64,000 bases of DNA from Cristatella mucedo (Eukaryota > Bryozoa > Phylactolaemata > Cristatellidae), in the NCBI GenBank assembly GCA_009760855.2, contig WPIO01000004.1, forward strand, positions 541,501 through 605,500, given 5' to 3'. Shown piece after piece: positions 49,420 through 61,449 of this stretch. The first letter of the stretch is position 1. Every line of letters starts with the position of its first letter. The position numbers and the translations under genes were made by a program. Under the pieces are notes generated by a model. It worked only from the letters and a program-made list of their open reading frames with translations. It searched no databases and was not told the DNA's origin.

Positions 49420-49560
49420 GAGTTCACCTGCCTTGCATTGTCCTTATACTCCTGCGTCTCTGTCTGAGCCTCTGGTGCGGCCGACCGCAGCAGAGCTGCA
49501 AACTCGATATTGGTGGGAGTCGGTTTGCCAAAGGGAATGCAGAGGTACTTCTCCCCTCGA
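49420..49560 (-). CDS. Possible minus-strand exon, unrecognised protein
   Basis: The minus strand reads GEKYLCIPFGKPTPTNIEFA then ALLRSAAPEAQTETQEYKDN and ARQ, followed by a good donor CAG|GTGAAC. The composition is protein-like over about 43 residues. An upstream AG (CTTCGAG) exists but without a pyrimidine tract. I do not recognise the family. Confidence 0.27.
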
Positions 49561-49659
49561 AGCCCAGCCCAGCTGGGCCTGCTGGTCGATGGGCCGGCAG
49601 CATGGCACAGTGACAAGAGTCTGGTTGTTAACTTTGTTAGCATCGTATTTCGCAAAATA

Positions 49660-50200
49660 CTCTGGTACCGAGACTTCGACCAATGGGCCAGTCGGCCAAT
49701 GCGAGTCTTTTGTCACTGGCTGGCACTGCGTCCTCAGAGCTGTCTCTATCAGTCAGGAGTGGCCTCGAAAGTCTGCCGTAGCAAACGCTCTAAATCTTGG
49801 CAAGAATCTGGGTGTGGTCCAGAAATCCAAAGGAGTGCAATCGAAGCTTCGGCTGACCTGAGCGCCGTGACAAGCGCCACCAAGTGGAGGATCTGCTGAG
49901 GAGGGCTGCTTGGCACGGACGCTGCCTCTGGCTGCCTATGCAGCCGCGGCTGGTGAAAGCAGCAGCCTGTCTAGCATTCGGAGGTCGTTGCTCGCCGGTG
50001 CCAGCTCAGTGTCATGGCGGCGGTGCTCAGAGAGCAGCTTCGGCCCGGCAGGCGTTGGGCATCTGATGAGTGTGTGCATGCCTGTGAATCCGGTACTTTG
50101 AGTTCATCCAACTATGTTTTACTTGAACAGTGGACCGCTTTCCATGCTTATGCCTGTAGCAAGAATAGCAGAAACTCCCGTGATAAATAAATGCAAGGCC
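49660..50200. other. Anonymous intronic sequence
   Basis: I see no supported feature. Confidence 0.5.
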
Positions 50201-50205
50201 AATAT

Positions 50206-50208
50206 AGC

Positions 50209-50255
<47 letters not shown>
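50206..50255. repeat. (AT)n joined to (AG)n microsatellite
   Basis: About 22 bp AT then about 26 bp AG. Confidence 0.95.
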
Positions 50256-50256
<1 letters not shown>

Positions 50257-50396
50257 CTGGTGGACTTTTTCCGTGTCAGGTTTAAAGACTTTTTCACATG
50301 CATAGACATATAAAAAATTCTGGTGCTGTGTCCGAGCAGGGCCTGAACTGAGCTTGACTTTGCAGCCTTCATGCTTCGTTCGGATGGTGTCATCCT

Positions 50397-50470
50397 GTAC
50401 AGAGCGATTGAAGTGCCCAGACAGAGATTTATTTCTCTTGGGGTGCTACGCAGATCTATATTTCTATAGT
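50397..50470 (+). mobile_element. SINE-A or L2-A 3' hairpin fragment
   Basis: TTGAAGTGCCCAGACAGAGA, TTTATTTCTCTTGGGGTGCT, ACGCAGATCTATATTT. Only the tail is recognisable. Confidence 0.6.
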
Positions 50471-50575
50471 CTTATTGTGCTAATATGCACCGATAGACTA
50501 GGATAGCAGTAATAAAGACTGAGTCCACAACCAGAGAACTGGGAGTCAGTCCTCTGATTGACTAGCTTTTTCATT

Positions 50576-50578
<3 letters not shown>

Positions 50579-50631
<53 letters not shown>

Positions 50632-50737
50632 CTCTCTCTTTCTTTCCCTCTCTCTCTCTCTTTCTCTCTCACTCAATCGTTTTGTCTCTTGTACTGTCTT
50701 ATCTGTATATGTGTGTGTACGAGTGTACGTGCAAGTG

Positions 50738-50792
<55 letters not shown>
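50579..50792. repeat. Two (CT)n microsatellites about 80 bp apart
   Basis: About 50579-50670 and 50742-50792. Confidence 0.95.
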
Positions 50793-50797
<5 letters not shown>

Positions 50798-51444
50798 CTC
50801 ACTCTCTGTCAAAGCTATTCTGCTGAAGAACAGCTCATCTTCATCGTCGTCGCAGTCGCTGTCGTCGGCGACCACCCAGACAGAGGGCTTGGCGTTTAAG
50901 CACTGGCAAAATTTGCTGCAGATATTTGGGTCAATGGGCCTCTCTTGCGGTTGGCCCCCCAGACAAGGTGGTGCTGCACCTAGCAGCTACCGTTGCATTT
51001 AGACTCTCTCGGTCTTTAGCTGCTGATTTCTGCAGTGGTGGGGCCAGCCGGCCTGCCGACTGGGGAGGCGGTCGTTGGGGTGTGAGACAGCTGAGGGCGA
51101 TGCATACAGCAAGTGTGCCCACCCTGCCTCCTGCCTGCCTCCTGCCTGCCATCTCAGTAGGGGGTGCCCAGCACTCGCAAAGACAGTCAACAACCTCGGC
51201 TCTGTGTGAGCTTTCAGCTCTTTGATCTCCTAGTACAGCAGCCTGCTGCCCTTCGACCGCAGGCTGGAAGCGATGCCGGTGTATTTTACCCAGTTTGACC
51301 TGAGAAGCCCTGCCGGTGGCCAGAGAAAGGGTCCGAGCTGCCGTTGCAGCTCTGCCGAGCAGGAGAGCAGAGTGGCTCCGGAGGCAGGTTTGCGGCATTC
51401 TGAGCAACCCTCGAGCCCCAATCTAGTGCAGATCATAGAGTCTT

Positions 51445-51445
<1 letters not shown>

Positions 51446-51531
<86 letters not shown>
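51446..51531. repeat. (CT)n microsatellite
   Basis: About 86 bp, uninterrupted. Confidence 0.97.
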
Positions 51532-51535
<4 letters not shown>

Positions 51536-51539
51536 GGGA

Positions 51540-52240
51540 TCGCTGGATTCCCTTTGCTTCTTGCTGCTTCGCAGCTGCCGAAGATTGCGTTGCAACCTTG
51601 AAAAGGGGAAAGCGTCTCCCAGCTGCTGTCACAGCCGTCGTTGCCCGTGGCTGGCTGGAGGATAGAGCAACGGCTGCGTGCTCCAGATACAGCTGTGCAG
51701 CATGTCCACGTGCTCGGCACATGGCGCCGCCATGCTGAGCAGTACAGATGCCCATATCGAGCAGCTGCTTTACGCAGTGTTCTTTCCAAATAAAGAGTCC
51801 ATGAAGCAGTTGAGACTGCAGTGGTGGCGAGTGGATGCAGCAGCAGCACAGTGGTGTGTAGCAGCACGGCAGCGTGCCGGACTACTGCAAGGCTCTGAGT
51901 CTCGTCCGAACCTCGTCCTGCCGTTGCTCCTATGGTGCCTCTGCATCTTGGTCTTGGCCTGCGCGCCATGTCACTTCTTGATTCCGTCGTCTGCTTTGTG
52001 CTGCGTTATGATGCTGATGACGCTCACAAGCCTGAACCCCGCGTGAACATTGCGATTGCATCGCTTTGTGCAGCTATGTCCGGGAAGTGAGATGGTGAGT
52101 CCTAGTCACTGCTAGCTGAGACTCGGCAACCCGCTGCCCAAGCTTTGTTTTGCCGCTTCCTGCGCAGATCAGAACAGGGGTGTGTATTTTTGTTGCTGAA
52201 CTTGGGTGATTTCCAGCAGCGACCAATCAAAAAAATATAA
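51540..52240. other. Anonymous intronic sequence
   Basis: I see no supported gene or repeat. Confidence 0.5.
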
Positions 52241-52244
52241 CGTG

Positions 52245-52345
52245 TTTGTATTGTGCCCTTAGAGAACCTCGTCTCTATGCAGGCATTTTGAATATGCCTC
52301 AGGGCTCGAGTCCACGACCTTGATCTTTAAAGGCGAGTGCCTTCC
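52245..52345 (-). mobile_element. SINE-A copy, minus strand, decayed head
   Basis: TATTGTGCCCTTAGAGAACC, TCGTCTCTATGCAGGCATTT, TATGCCTCAGGGCTCGAGTC. The head is replaced by unrelated sequence. Confidence 0.72.
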
Positions 52346-53339
52346 CTGGCAGCAGCTCCTGCCCCACTGGGGCACTTGGCGCGACAGGCTGTGTGCTCAA
52401 GACCTGCAGTCGGCCATCCTTTATTACTGGCTGCCAACTAGCCGATAGTGCTGAGGCGCTTTTATATGTGAGGCTGTTTAATTAGCCAGTGTTTAACCTT
52501 TGAATCGGCTGCTGCTGCAGCAGTTGCAGCAGCAGCAGTAACACTTGCAACAGTAGCACCTCTTGCGATAGCAGCAGCAGCAGCACCTCCCCCTTCAGGG
52601 CATATAGGGCTCACTATTAGGAGCAGCAGCTAGCACAAACAACAGGCCAATCAACAGCAGCCTGGGCTGCTGCTGCTGCCACGACTGAGGCAGAAGTAGC
52701 TGTAAGTGCAGGAGTGTAAGAGCGGTGGTAGGAGCTGTGCAGCTAACACGTCGTCGCTGGCCTACGTGATGGCTGCTTGTGTGCTGTGTGTGTACGTGTG
52801 CACCACCACGCTGCTGACCGACGGCAACTGATCCAGGCGGCTGCGGCCAGCTAGTGCACGCACGCCGACCCTGAGCCTGCTTGGGTTTCTTTGCACTGGC
52901 CAAGTTAAATCGAGAATTCGCTGTCAGTAGTCGTGCTGTATAAAAGTGGCAGCCTCAAAAAATGTGCCTCTGAGCACGTGTTGGTCTGCAGGGGCCACAG
53001 CTGCTCAGGCTGGCAGACCAGACCTGGGTAGCATCTTCGTTAAGATGACATGTGTGGAATTGCAGGACTTTACAGGTGGCTATCTCGTGTGATGCCATTG
53101 TACGGAGCATTGTGCAGTAGCGATTACTTGATCACCGGTCACGTAGGCCACGTAGGACCCCCCCCCCACCACCACCAAGATGTGCTGGCCCTAGCGACAA
53201 CAGGTTGCAGCCGTTTGCCAGTGCCTGGCAGCGTAGGGAGCCAGTCAGAGCAGGCCTTGAGGCCTCCTCGTGAGCATGTACTTCCTTTGATGGAACAAGT
53301 GCTGCTCAACGAGTGTCCATTGATGTTCATTTTGTTTGT

Positions 53340-53490
53340 TGTTCCATGATATTAATTTTGTTTGTTTTTCAAGCATGATTTTACTTACCATTCAATTGCA
53401 TTTCCCTTTGCAGCAAATGTAAAGCACCTAGAAAGAGATTGGCTTCTCTGGGGACGCTTTATCAAGTGCATTATTATTATTATTATTATA
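53340..53490 (+). mobile_element. L2-A 3' end, plus strand
   Basis: ACCATTCAATTGCATTTCCC, TTTGCAGCAAATGTAAAGCA, CCTAGAAAGAGATTGGCTTC, GACGCTTTATCAAGTGC, then (ATT)n ending at about 53489. Confidence 0.9.
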
Positions 53491-53821
53491 TACACACACA
53501 CACGAGGAGGGAGGGAGATTAGAAACAGAATCAGAGCACCTGAGACCAAGTGAATGAAAGCTAAACACAATACAAGTTAGTCGACCAGAATGATGAGTGT
53601 AATGGCTCCTGATTTGGCGATACACAATATCTTGCCAGCAAAGCATTCACAAAAGCCACTGCTGCCAGCAGGTGATCTGAAGCCCTCGATCTGTAGCTTT
53701 AGCTGCTGAGCACAGCTGAGGTGGCCTACAGGTTAAGTAGCCTATTGTCCTAACAGCCGTACAACCTACACGTTTGGTGGCCTAAAAAAGTACTAGCTAA
53801 TTAAAGAGTGTCTTTTGTTTA

Positions 53822-53955
53822 GTGACAGAGCCTTAAAGGCTACCACCATAGCTTGAAGTGGCAATAAAGAATCGCCCACTTCAGGATTCGAACCCACTGC
53901 CTAGGGGCCGAGGACGTGAAAAACCACTGCCTGATCTAGTGAGCATCACGGCTGG
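53822..53955 (-). mobile_element. SINE-B copy, minus strand
   Basis: On the minus strand GGGTTCGAATCCTGAAGTGG (B box), GCGATTCTTTATTGCCACTT, GGTGGTAGCCTTTAAGGCTC. Confidence 0.82.
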
Positions 53956-54285
53956 CCCTATCGTCTGGCTAACAAGGCTTTTAGCCACCAAGGGCGACAG
54001 GCTGATGTGTCGTGACCACCCACGGTACAAAACGCTACGTCGATACATTGGCATACTGGCAGGGTCTGCTACTGCTGTGTTGGGCTCTTGGGGGTGGGGG
54101 GGGGCACTGGCAGAGTTGTAGTCCCCTCTCTTAGACAGGTTCAAAAGCAGGCAGTCTGGCTGTTTACTCCCTGCATCCCCGGAACCGAAACCTGCACTCC
54201 TTTTATAGAATTGTGCCTAGAGCCTTAAACTGCTAAACCCCACCCCCCTAGGGTTGCTCAGTGCATAAGCCGCAGGTATCCACTT

Positions 54286-54330
54286 ATATATATAATTATA
54301 TATAATATATATATACTTATATATAATCTG
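54286..54330. repeat. (AT)-rich microsatellite
   Basis: Imperfect TATA/ATAT run. Confidence 0.9.
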
Positions 54331-54925
54331 TATCTAGTGCTGAGCTAGATACTCGTCGAAAGCACACCGACCGCATGTCTAGTTTCGGTCCGACCTGTGG
54401 TCAGATTTGTAAGTCATTTGGGATCGTTAGCAGAAAACTTACCTCTTGGCTTGGGCACTGTTAACCCGTATGCCAGTGGCTATTTGATCTTTTTAGAATT
54501 GATAGCTAGCCTGCAGGTCGTAGCTGCTTTCTTTCAGCTGCCGTGAACTCAGGCCCTACCTTGTGGCTTTGATGATCATTCTGAATTCGTTGGTGTCTCA
54601 AATCCCTGCAATAGACCAGCACTGCCAACCAATGTTCTAGTCTTCAGCCAGCATTTGGAAGGTATTTCGATTGCACAGCAAATCCGACGTGTGGGTCCGA
54701 TAGCTAGTTGGCCCGAAGATGCCATTGCAGTTTAGACGAGGCTCTGCCTCTTCCCTTATCCAAGGCAAGCCAGCGCTGCATCTAGCCAGCTGCCAAGAAT
54801 GCCCGGATCTTAGCTCTTCCGGAAGTCCCTGCGGCCACTCTGGCTGTCGGTTTGCACCAGGGTGGGCGGTGCCTCCTACTGTAAGAGAGAATCGATATTT
54901 TGAGGTTCTAAAGACGTGGCTTATT

Positions 54926-55249
54926 TTAAACGGCTCTAAGGGGGGTTTCGAGCTCTTCCAAAGTGGGCTTTAGCAATACTTTAGAGTAGTAAAAGACCCC
55001 ATCCAGACTGTGAAGGTAATTTTCCAGAGTGAGACCACCGGTTTTATTCGTAAGCAGCAAAGTCAATCTGTCTGGCATCGGTGCTGGAAGTGTCAGGGTC
55101 TCCAAATGCAGCTCAGATGTGTATTTTTCGACAGGCCTTAAGAAGATTGAGGGCGGTAGAGCTTCGGGCTCACCTGGGATAATTTCTAAGCTCTTATGGT
55201 CCTGTTCGACGAGCAGATTCGACGGCACGTTCCAAACGTCGGCTACCAA
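54926..55249 (-). CDS. Open reading frame of unknown function, minus strand, 107 codons
   Basis: An uninterrupted frame with a normal protein composition: NVPSNLLVEQDHKSLEIIPG, SIFLRPVEKYTSELHLETLT, LTLLLTNKTGGLTLENYLHS, then YYSKVLLKPTLEELETP before a stop. No repeat or low-complexity bias explains it. I do not recognise it: it could be a nested gene exon or an open piece of an unfamiliar mobile element. The left end as annotated has no good start codon context. Confidence 0.3.
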   Translation of the reverse strand: MVADVWNVPSNLLVEQDHKSLEIIPGEPEALPPSIFLRPVEKYTSELHLETLTLPAPMPDRLTLLLTNKTGGLTLENYLHSLDGVFYYSKVLLKPTLEELETPLRAV

Positions 55250-55464
55250 GTTATTAGAGAGCCTACCTTATTTTTATGACGAAAGTCCAGTGATGCAACT
55301 ACTCGTGAGTGTATTCGCTAGTGCTATATTCTTGTTTTTCTTATAATTTAACTTGAAAACTAGCATATTTAGTAGCACGATGTTTGTGATGTCACCATCA
55401 CTATTGCTGCGGCTCTGTAGGCTCTTGCCTTACTGGTATATTATCCCGACCTGCACCGGCTCGT

Positions 55465-55702
<238 letters not shown>

Positions 55703-55823
55703 CTAATTAAAGCGATAAAGTCCGTGCTTCCCTCCTTCAAGCGGCAAGATGGTGCAGTGTTGTATTCCGTGACGAAACCACTATGACTCAGTGTAGCAGA
55801 GTCCACAGGCAATGAGCTGCTCG

Positions 55824-56209
<386 letters not shown>

Positions 56210-56299
56210 ACCGGTTCCTTCGTTGGCTACCTAGGCATCTCGACTGCTCCTTCCCAATGACTAGGTTTGTCTTTTAATTCTGGTTTGTCTCTGCATTGG

Positions 56300-56510
56300 C
56301 TCTACATGTGCTCGTGGGTTCAAATTATTGCTCATGCCTCCACCGGCCATCGTAGAGCTTGCCCTCGATTACTTCGGGTGCGATATTGCTAAGGTGAGAT
56401 ACTTTGAGAGATATTAAGGTATCCTTTGGATGCCCACGAGCGACGAGAAATATCACTGTGCAAATGCCCTGGACTCTTTCGAGATTTCGATCCTGCAACT
56501 CTTCCACTTC
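56300..56510 (-). CDS. Possible coding segment of unknown function, minus strand
   Basis: The minus strand frame gives ALIEVEELQDRNLERVQGIC, TVIFLVARGHPKDTLISLKV and SHLSNIAPEVIEGKLYDGRW before a stop. A second frame just upstream (VKHIRRKSDDTREKQSAAEP) also looks coding-like, so a frameshift or intron may lie between. Not recognised. It may be a decayed element or a nested gene. Confidence 0.28.
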
Positions 56511-57035
56511 GATGAGTGCTTCCCATATCGATTATGGCATCTTGTGGCCTAGGCTTCGCCTTTGCAGCTGGTTCGGCTGCAGACTGCTTCTCGCGCGTAT
56601 CATCAGACTTCCTACGAATATGCTTCACCCTTCTTCTTCGGTCGCGTCAAATCTACCCCCCCCCCGGCGGCTTCCTTCCTCACCTATCGACAGCCTATCG
56701 ATCTCTGAGTCCCTGCGGCTTGCTCTTCAGCATAACACTCGGGCGGTCTTCCGGTTCACTAGGTTGGAGTCATCGAATGAGATACGAAGCAGATCAGCGT
56801 CTGTCCCGACTGCTGTTGAGCTCATGCTTTTGCATATTGCCGGATGGGTTGAGCGTGCTGCTAACAGCTAGCATCCACAAGGTGGTTGGTCTAGCGTCTC
56901 GTGCGACCCAGCCACGATGTATGTCGCATGCCACGTGGCCGAGCAGACAACTGCTGCCCTCGCGAAAGCCAACTCGTCTGCGGCAGAGATTGTTTGACTC
57001 TTGTGTCTTAGCGGACGACACCCTGTTCGTTGCAG

Positions 57036-57170
57036 AGTGAAGCCGAAGCAGTGCTAGTTGCAGGCGACCCCGAAAGGGCTCACATGAAACGCTGCGATGC
57101 TGCCGGGGGCATTACGTATCCATCTGCAGTGCTGAACTATCTGGTAAGCTTAAGCAGACATATGTTATGA
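57036..57170 (+). CDS. Ldh2-family dehydrogenase, exon C, probably the 3' terminal exon (VAGDPERAHM segment)
   Basis: After acceptor CGTTGCAG the frame reads SEAEAVLVAGDPERAHMKRC, then DAAGGITYP and NYL. VLVAGDPExxHM followed by GGIPY/GGITYP is the C-terminal signature of animal-type Ldh2 dehydrogenases and follows directly on LDK of exon B in phase 0. There are two possible ends. A good donor, CTG|GTAAGC, stands at 57143/57144. The frame also stays open for eight more codons to TGA at 57168-57170, and those residues (VSLSRHML) fit the short hydrophobic helix that normally ends these proteins. I found no convincing later exon before 64000, so I favour a terminal exon. No AATAAA was seen close downstream, which leaves the end uncertain. 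Confidence 0.82.
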   Translation, partial: SEAEAVLVAGDPERAHMKRCDAAGGITYPSAVLNYLVSLSRHML

Positions 57171-57345
57171 CCTCTTGCCTGCCAACCGGTCAGTCCGGTT
57201 GCCCTTGTAGACGGAGCAGCTAAGGACGACAAGTGTCATATGACTGGCAGCCAACTCTCTCTACTCACTGCAGTCTTTGCTGTGACAGGAGCAAGTGGAA
57301 GTGTTCTTGTAACTTCGACATTGTCTAATTTCCTTCTCCTAACCT

Positions 57346-57348
<3 letters not shown>

Positions 57349-57434
<86 letters not shown>

Positions 57435-57455
57435 TCACTCACTCACTCTATCTCT
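57349..57455. repeat. (CT)n microsatellite downstream of exon C
   Basis: About 80 bp pure CT, then CTCACTC repeats. It begins about 180 bp after the exon C stop. Confidence 0.96.
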
Positions 57456-57832
57456 ATCTCTATTTGTCAATCGATCTTTTGATATCTCAGTCTCTCTATG
57501 CAACCAATTTTATGACATCCTGATGTATGTTATTTCATGGGCTGTGGTCATGAGGCACTGATCTATGCAGTGTAGGGCAATTCAGGCTGCTATCAACGAA
57601 CCGGCTGCTAATGCATCCAATGCAGCTGTTGCCTGCCCATGGCCGACTTTAGCTGTATGCAGACCTCCTGGCCATTACCTTTAAGCACCCTGCACCCAGG
57701 CTTCGTTATTTTACGTCAGTTCAGCTGTGCAGTGGTGGCGTTTGCATCGGGTTCCTTTGCTCTGCCTCGTGACTGCCGGCTATCTTGAGGCCAAATCGAT
57801 CTGGTCAAGCCTGCTGCTGCTTCCTGCTGCTG

Positions 57833-57833
<1 letters not shown>

Positions 57834-57893
<60 letters not shown>
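57834..57893. repeat. (CTG)20 microsatellite
   Basis: Twenty uninterrupted CTG units with CTGCC variants just upstream. Confidence 0.96.
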
Positions 57894-57894
<1 letters not shown>

Positions 57895-57899
57895 AGCTG

Positions 57900-59130
57900 T
57901 TAGCTACTGCTGCTGCCCTCACGCTACAGACCGGTTTCTTTTATGCAAGGACGGGCCCGGCTGGGAGCCAGGCGTTCTGATTTGGCGGGCTCTTTGTGTT
58001 TCAGCTCCTTGCTGCACAGGCTTACTTAGCAGAGCTGGTAGGTAGTCAGGCTTCACTTGGTCAGATACTGCTTGGCTAGGCGCTGGCTCTGCCCCCTTGC
58101 ACTTACTGAGCTACCGGCCATTCTCAGTCACCGATGAAGTATTTGCCTTAGGCAGTCACCATTGCGATGGCAGCTAGTTGGAGTGCCGCCAAATTCTTTC
58201 GTGTCAAAAGCCGACCGAAGTCGGACGAAGGACGAAGTCTTTGTGGATGCCTCTTGAACCTCTTTACTGCCAGGCCTGTGACTTATCGCTGGGGGGGAGG
58301 ATGAGGAGAAGAAGAAATGGAGTCTGTCAATCATTCTTGTTACCTTGCTCCTAGTCTCAGCCTCCATAGGTTATTGGCCGTAGGTGATACCCAGGGTCTG
58401 ACGGATTTGCCGAAAAAAATGCCACGTGGTTAGAGTCGGTCCATAATTATTTTCCAACTCGGCAAGTTATCAAGTTTGAAAGTTTTCCTTGACTACGTGG
58501 TGCTCTCCCAACCTAATGATGTCCATGACGGTGAGGCATCCAGCACATCCTGGGCTTTGTTGAAACAGAAAATATATTAGTTTAGAAAGTTACTGATCAC
58601 TGCAGAATTTGCCAGGCAGTCCTTGGCACTGCCGTTGTAGGGGGGCTACTGTCTGTGCTTGCATGGTCATGCAAGCAGGTGAGACTTTTAAAGGCATGCA
58701 TGCACACGTGAGACTTGTATAGCCATGCAGGTGCAGGTGAGATTTATAATGTTATGCAAGCACAGGTGGGGCTTGAATAGTCGTGCAGGTGAGAGTGCAG
58801 ACAAGCTGGATAGAGTTTCGAGAATCTCCAGCTTGCCTAACTCCTGCTGGAGGTGCTTGGCTTCACTGCCACGCCGGCATGGAGCACCTCTAGCTGCTGC
58901 ATGTTTGCCTCAAGCATTCATCTGAATCCTACCCCGGTGGAAAGGACTGCTGTTCAGTCTGGTTTTCTAACCGGAACAAGAGTGTGACATGTGCCTGACA
59001 TAAATTCGAATGACCTGTTTATTCTAACAATATGTGACATATCTTGAATGCATGCGAAGTACGTGTTCTATATGTGCTTACTCTATACCTCCTTGCTCAG
59101 TCTAGTTTTGACATACTCTACATTAGGTGC
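57900..59130. other. Anonymous downstream sequence
   Basis: No supported gene. Near 58640-58800 the phrase GGTGAGACTT with ATGCAGG recurs about four times, a weak minisatellite. Confidence 0.5.
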
Positions 59131-59180
59131 TCTTCAAGTTTGGCGTTCTTCAAGTTTGGCGCTCTCCAAGTTTGGCGCTG
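59125..59180. repeat. Tandem repeat, 3 x about 18 bp
   Basis: Three copies of CAAGTTTGGCG(C/T)TCTT, slightly diverged. Confidence 0.9.
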
Positions 59181-59216
59181 TCAACGCCGACTAGCACACT
59201 CTACGCTTATGTAATT

Positions 59217-59362
59217 GTATATATAATTTATTTGTATAGCGCCCCAAGAGAACTTAATCTCTATTCAGGCGCTTAACATATGCCTTGGGGCTCGAGCCCA
59301 CGACCTCTGCCAGACCTTGGTCGTGCGAGCACCTTAACCACTATACCAAACCAGCTCAGCCG
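59217..59362 (-). mobile_element. SINE-A copy, minus strand, well preserved
   Basis: Tail TATATAATTTATTTGTATAG, CGCCCCAAGAGAACTTAATC, TCTATTCAGGCGCTTAACAT, B-box region GTGGGCTCGAGCCCC on minus, head GAGCTGGTTTGGTATAGTGG. Confidence 0.92.
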
Positions 59363-59602
59363 TTTGGCATAATCTGTGCTTGGTACACTCAATACCTGTG
59401 CTGAGCGATTGGGGCCGAAAAGCATGGGCTCACCGGTCACACAAACTTCGGTTGCTCTTTTGGACACCAGCAGCTGATCAGCTTAAACAGATTCGTGCTC
59501 CGGTCAGATCACAGTGTTCTAGCATTGTTCATTCGCATACATGGAGCGCCTGAAGCTCACGGAGGTTTTAAAAGATTGCTGATTCAACAGCCTCGTTTCT
59601 GT

Positions 59603-59733
59603 TCTTGGCCGAAGAGTCTGCTGCTATCACCGCCACTTGCAGTGGACAGTAAATGATCGCTCTGCAGGACTTGAACCCAGACGACCTCGGTCGCGACGAG
59701 CTAGCGCCTTACCCTGGACTAAGACCCAGGGGC
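59603..59733 (-). mobile_element. SINE-B copy, minus strand
   Basis: On the minus strand GGGTTCAAGTCCTGCAGAGC, CACTGCAAGTGGCGGTGATA. A-box-like TAGTCCAGGGTAAGGCGC at the right. Confidence 0.82.
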
Positions 59734-59739
59734 AGAAGC

Positions 59740-60715
59740 ACCTGCATCTAACCTTGGCAGTGCTGGTGCTGCCGGCGTTGCAAGTGCCCGCACCTGTCGC
59801 GGTAGACGACAGCATTTGCTAGCAGGGCGTGTGTGGTTGGATGCCTGGGGCCCTGCGAACTGAGCTGAAGTAATTTGGCGAGCTGAAGTCCTCGAGAAAA
59901 CAGGTCCCGATACCGTCCTGCTAGAGCTGCCACTCAAGTCGTGACTACTTGTATATGCTGCCGTTGTCACTCGCATCGCAGCATCTTGCGTCAGCCCGCG
60001 TGAGTAGCTGGCTGGGCATCCATCTTGGCGCGTCCTCGGCACGATGGATGCTCTGCCGGAGCAGGAGTTGCCCCGGTCGCAGAGGCTCTCGTTTCGTTTC
60101 GATTTCGCTAATCGACCGCCCAGATCCTCGGACCTCGATTCGAGCCTTCCCACCGGCTGGGTGGAGCACCAAATATCTTAGTCACCGGCAGCCAGAGGAG
60201 CTGACCTTGGCACGAGGCAGCAGCGAGTTCGGCAGCGTCGGCAGCCTGCCTGCCTCGAGCGTCTCAGCTGCAGCTGTCTGCTCCTGTCCATCGCTTTGTT
60301 GTTTCATATGGGGGGCATCACTTCAGCTGTGGATCAAGCGGGCATCTTCTTCTGACCCCATGCGAATCGAACGGCTCGTCCTCTGAGCCTGTGTGAACCA
60401 AATAACCCTCTTGGTACATGCGAACCGCTAGCATTCCTCGGTCTACTCCGATGGGGTAACTAGATATAGCTTAAACATGCCTCGATCTGGATTTGCTGGT
60501 AAAGGCACTGATGGCTTTCGGCATCAAGAACTCTCTAGCAGTCTCCCTAATCACCTGTGTCAGTCCTATTGTTTAGATGACTTGTGAATCGCTCGGCTGA
60601 GAACACTCAGCCTGCCGATGTGGGGTTTTCAAAGACGACAGCTGTTTGAAGGCAGCTGTTGCAACGAAAGAGTGGTCACTTTGAGACCGATATCCTAGCT
60701 CTTTCCCTGCAGAGG
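59740..60715. other. Anonymous downstream sequence
   Basis: I see no supported gene or repeat family. Confidence 0.5.
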
Positions 60716-60721
60716 TACTGG

Positions 60722-60890
60722 TGAGCCGTAATGGCTCACTAGGTAAGGCGTTTGCTTTTCACGAAATCGTGGGTTCGAATCCTGCAGTGGGCGATCCTTT
60801 TTCGCTACTGCAAGCTGTGGTGATAGCCGTGAAGGCTCTTATGTCGCTATACAAAAGGGGGCTGTCAAATCAGCTAGTATTTATTTACTG
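60722..60890 (+). mobile_element. SINE-B copy, plus strand, best preserved
   Basis: AATGGCTCACTAGGTAAGGC (A-box region), GTGGGTTCGAATCCTGCAGT (perfect B box), GGGCGATCCTTTTTCGC, CTGCAAGCTGTGGTGATAGC, GAAGGCTCTTATGTCGCTAT, ACAAAAGGGGGCTGTCAAAT, CAGCTAG. Confidence 0.9.
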
Positions 60891-61152
60891 GAAGGAGTGG
60901 TTTACCGAAGTTTGCAGCCTGCTGCCGGGCCGAACTTAGGCAAAGTGGTTTTTTTCTTCGGAAATGCTCGGCACTACCAAATTACCGGCTCTATACTTTA
61001 CGCAGCTACGGAGTGCAGCTCTTTTCTGGTTTGCACTTTTCCCGGCATGCCCGTCGTCTGGCTTTCCCGATATGTACTTTTACCGGCATGCACACCCCTT
61101 TCTCCTCTTCCCTCTGTAAAGTGCCGAGAGAGAGAGAAGTAGGGAGAGGAGA

Positions 61153-61153
61153 G

Positions 61154-61186
<33 letters not shown>
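61153..61186. repeat. (GA)n microsatellite
   Basis: Short uninterrupted GA run. Confidence 0.95.
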
Positions 61187-61189
<3 letters not shown>

Positions 61190-61449
61190 TCCTCAATCGT
61201 TGAGATGGAACTGTTGGATCTGATCGTGCCCCCTACAAACCAGGTAGTAGCGGGCAGAAGCAGTTGAGGTGTATGGGTCAGCTTTGAGGTCAGCGTCTCA
61301 GAAGCTCAATGAGGCTCGAGGCAAGCTTTCGAGGAATTGGCTGGCCAGTTCGTGGCCACTCAATACTACATGCCAGCTTGTGCCCCCCCCCCCCCCCCGC
61401 GAGAAAAGGGTAGCTGGTGTTTGGTCTGAATCGCCTTGGAGCCATGTCC

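Noticed and set aside
59217-59362. Apparent tRNA genes with A and B boxes (this and other SINE copies)
   Set aside because: They occur in many diverged copies with a shared non-tRNA body and LINE-like tail, so they are tRNA-derived SINEs and not functional tRNAs.
61284-61320. AAGCTCAATGAGGCTCGAGG segment as a last Ldh2 exon
   Set aside because: The acceptor is passable, but the reading (KLNEARGKLSRNW) does not fit the family C-terminus and runs on too long.
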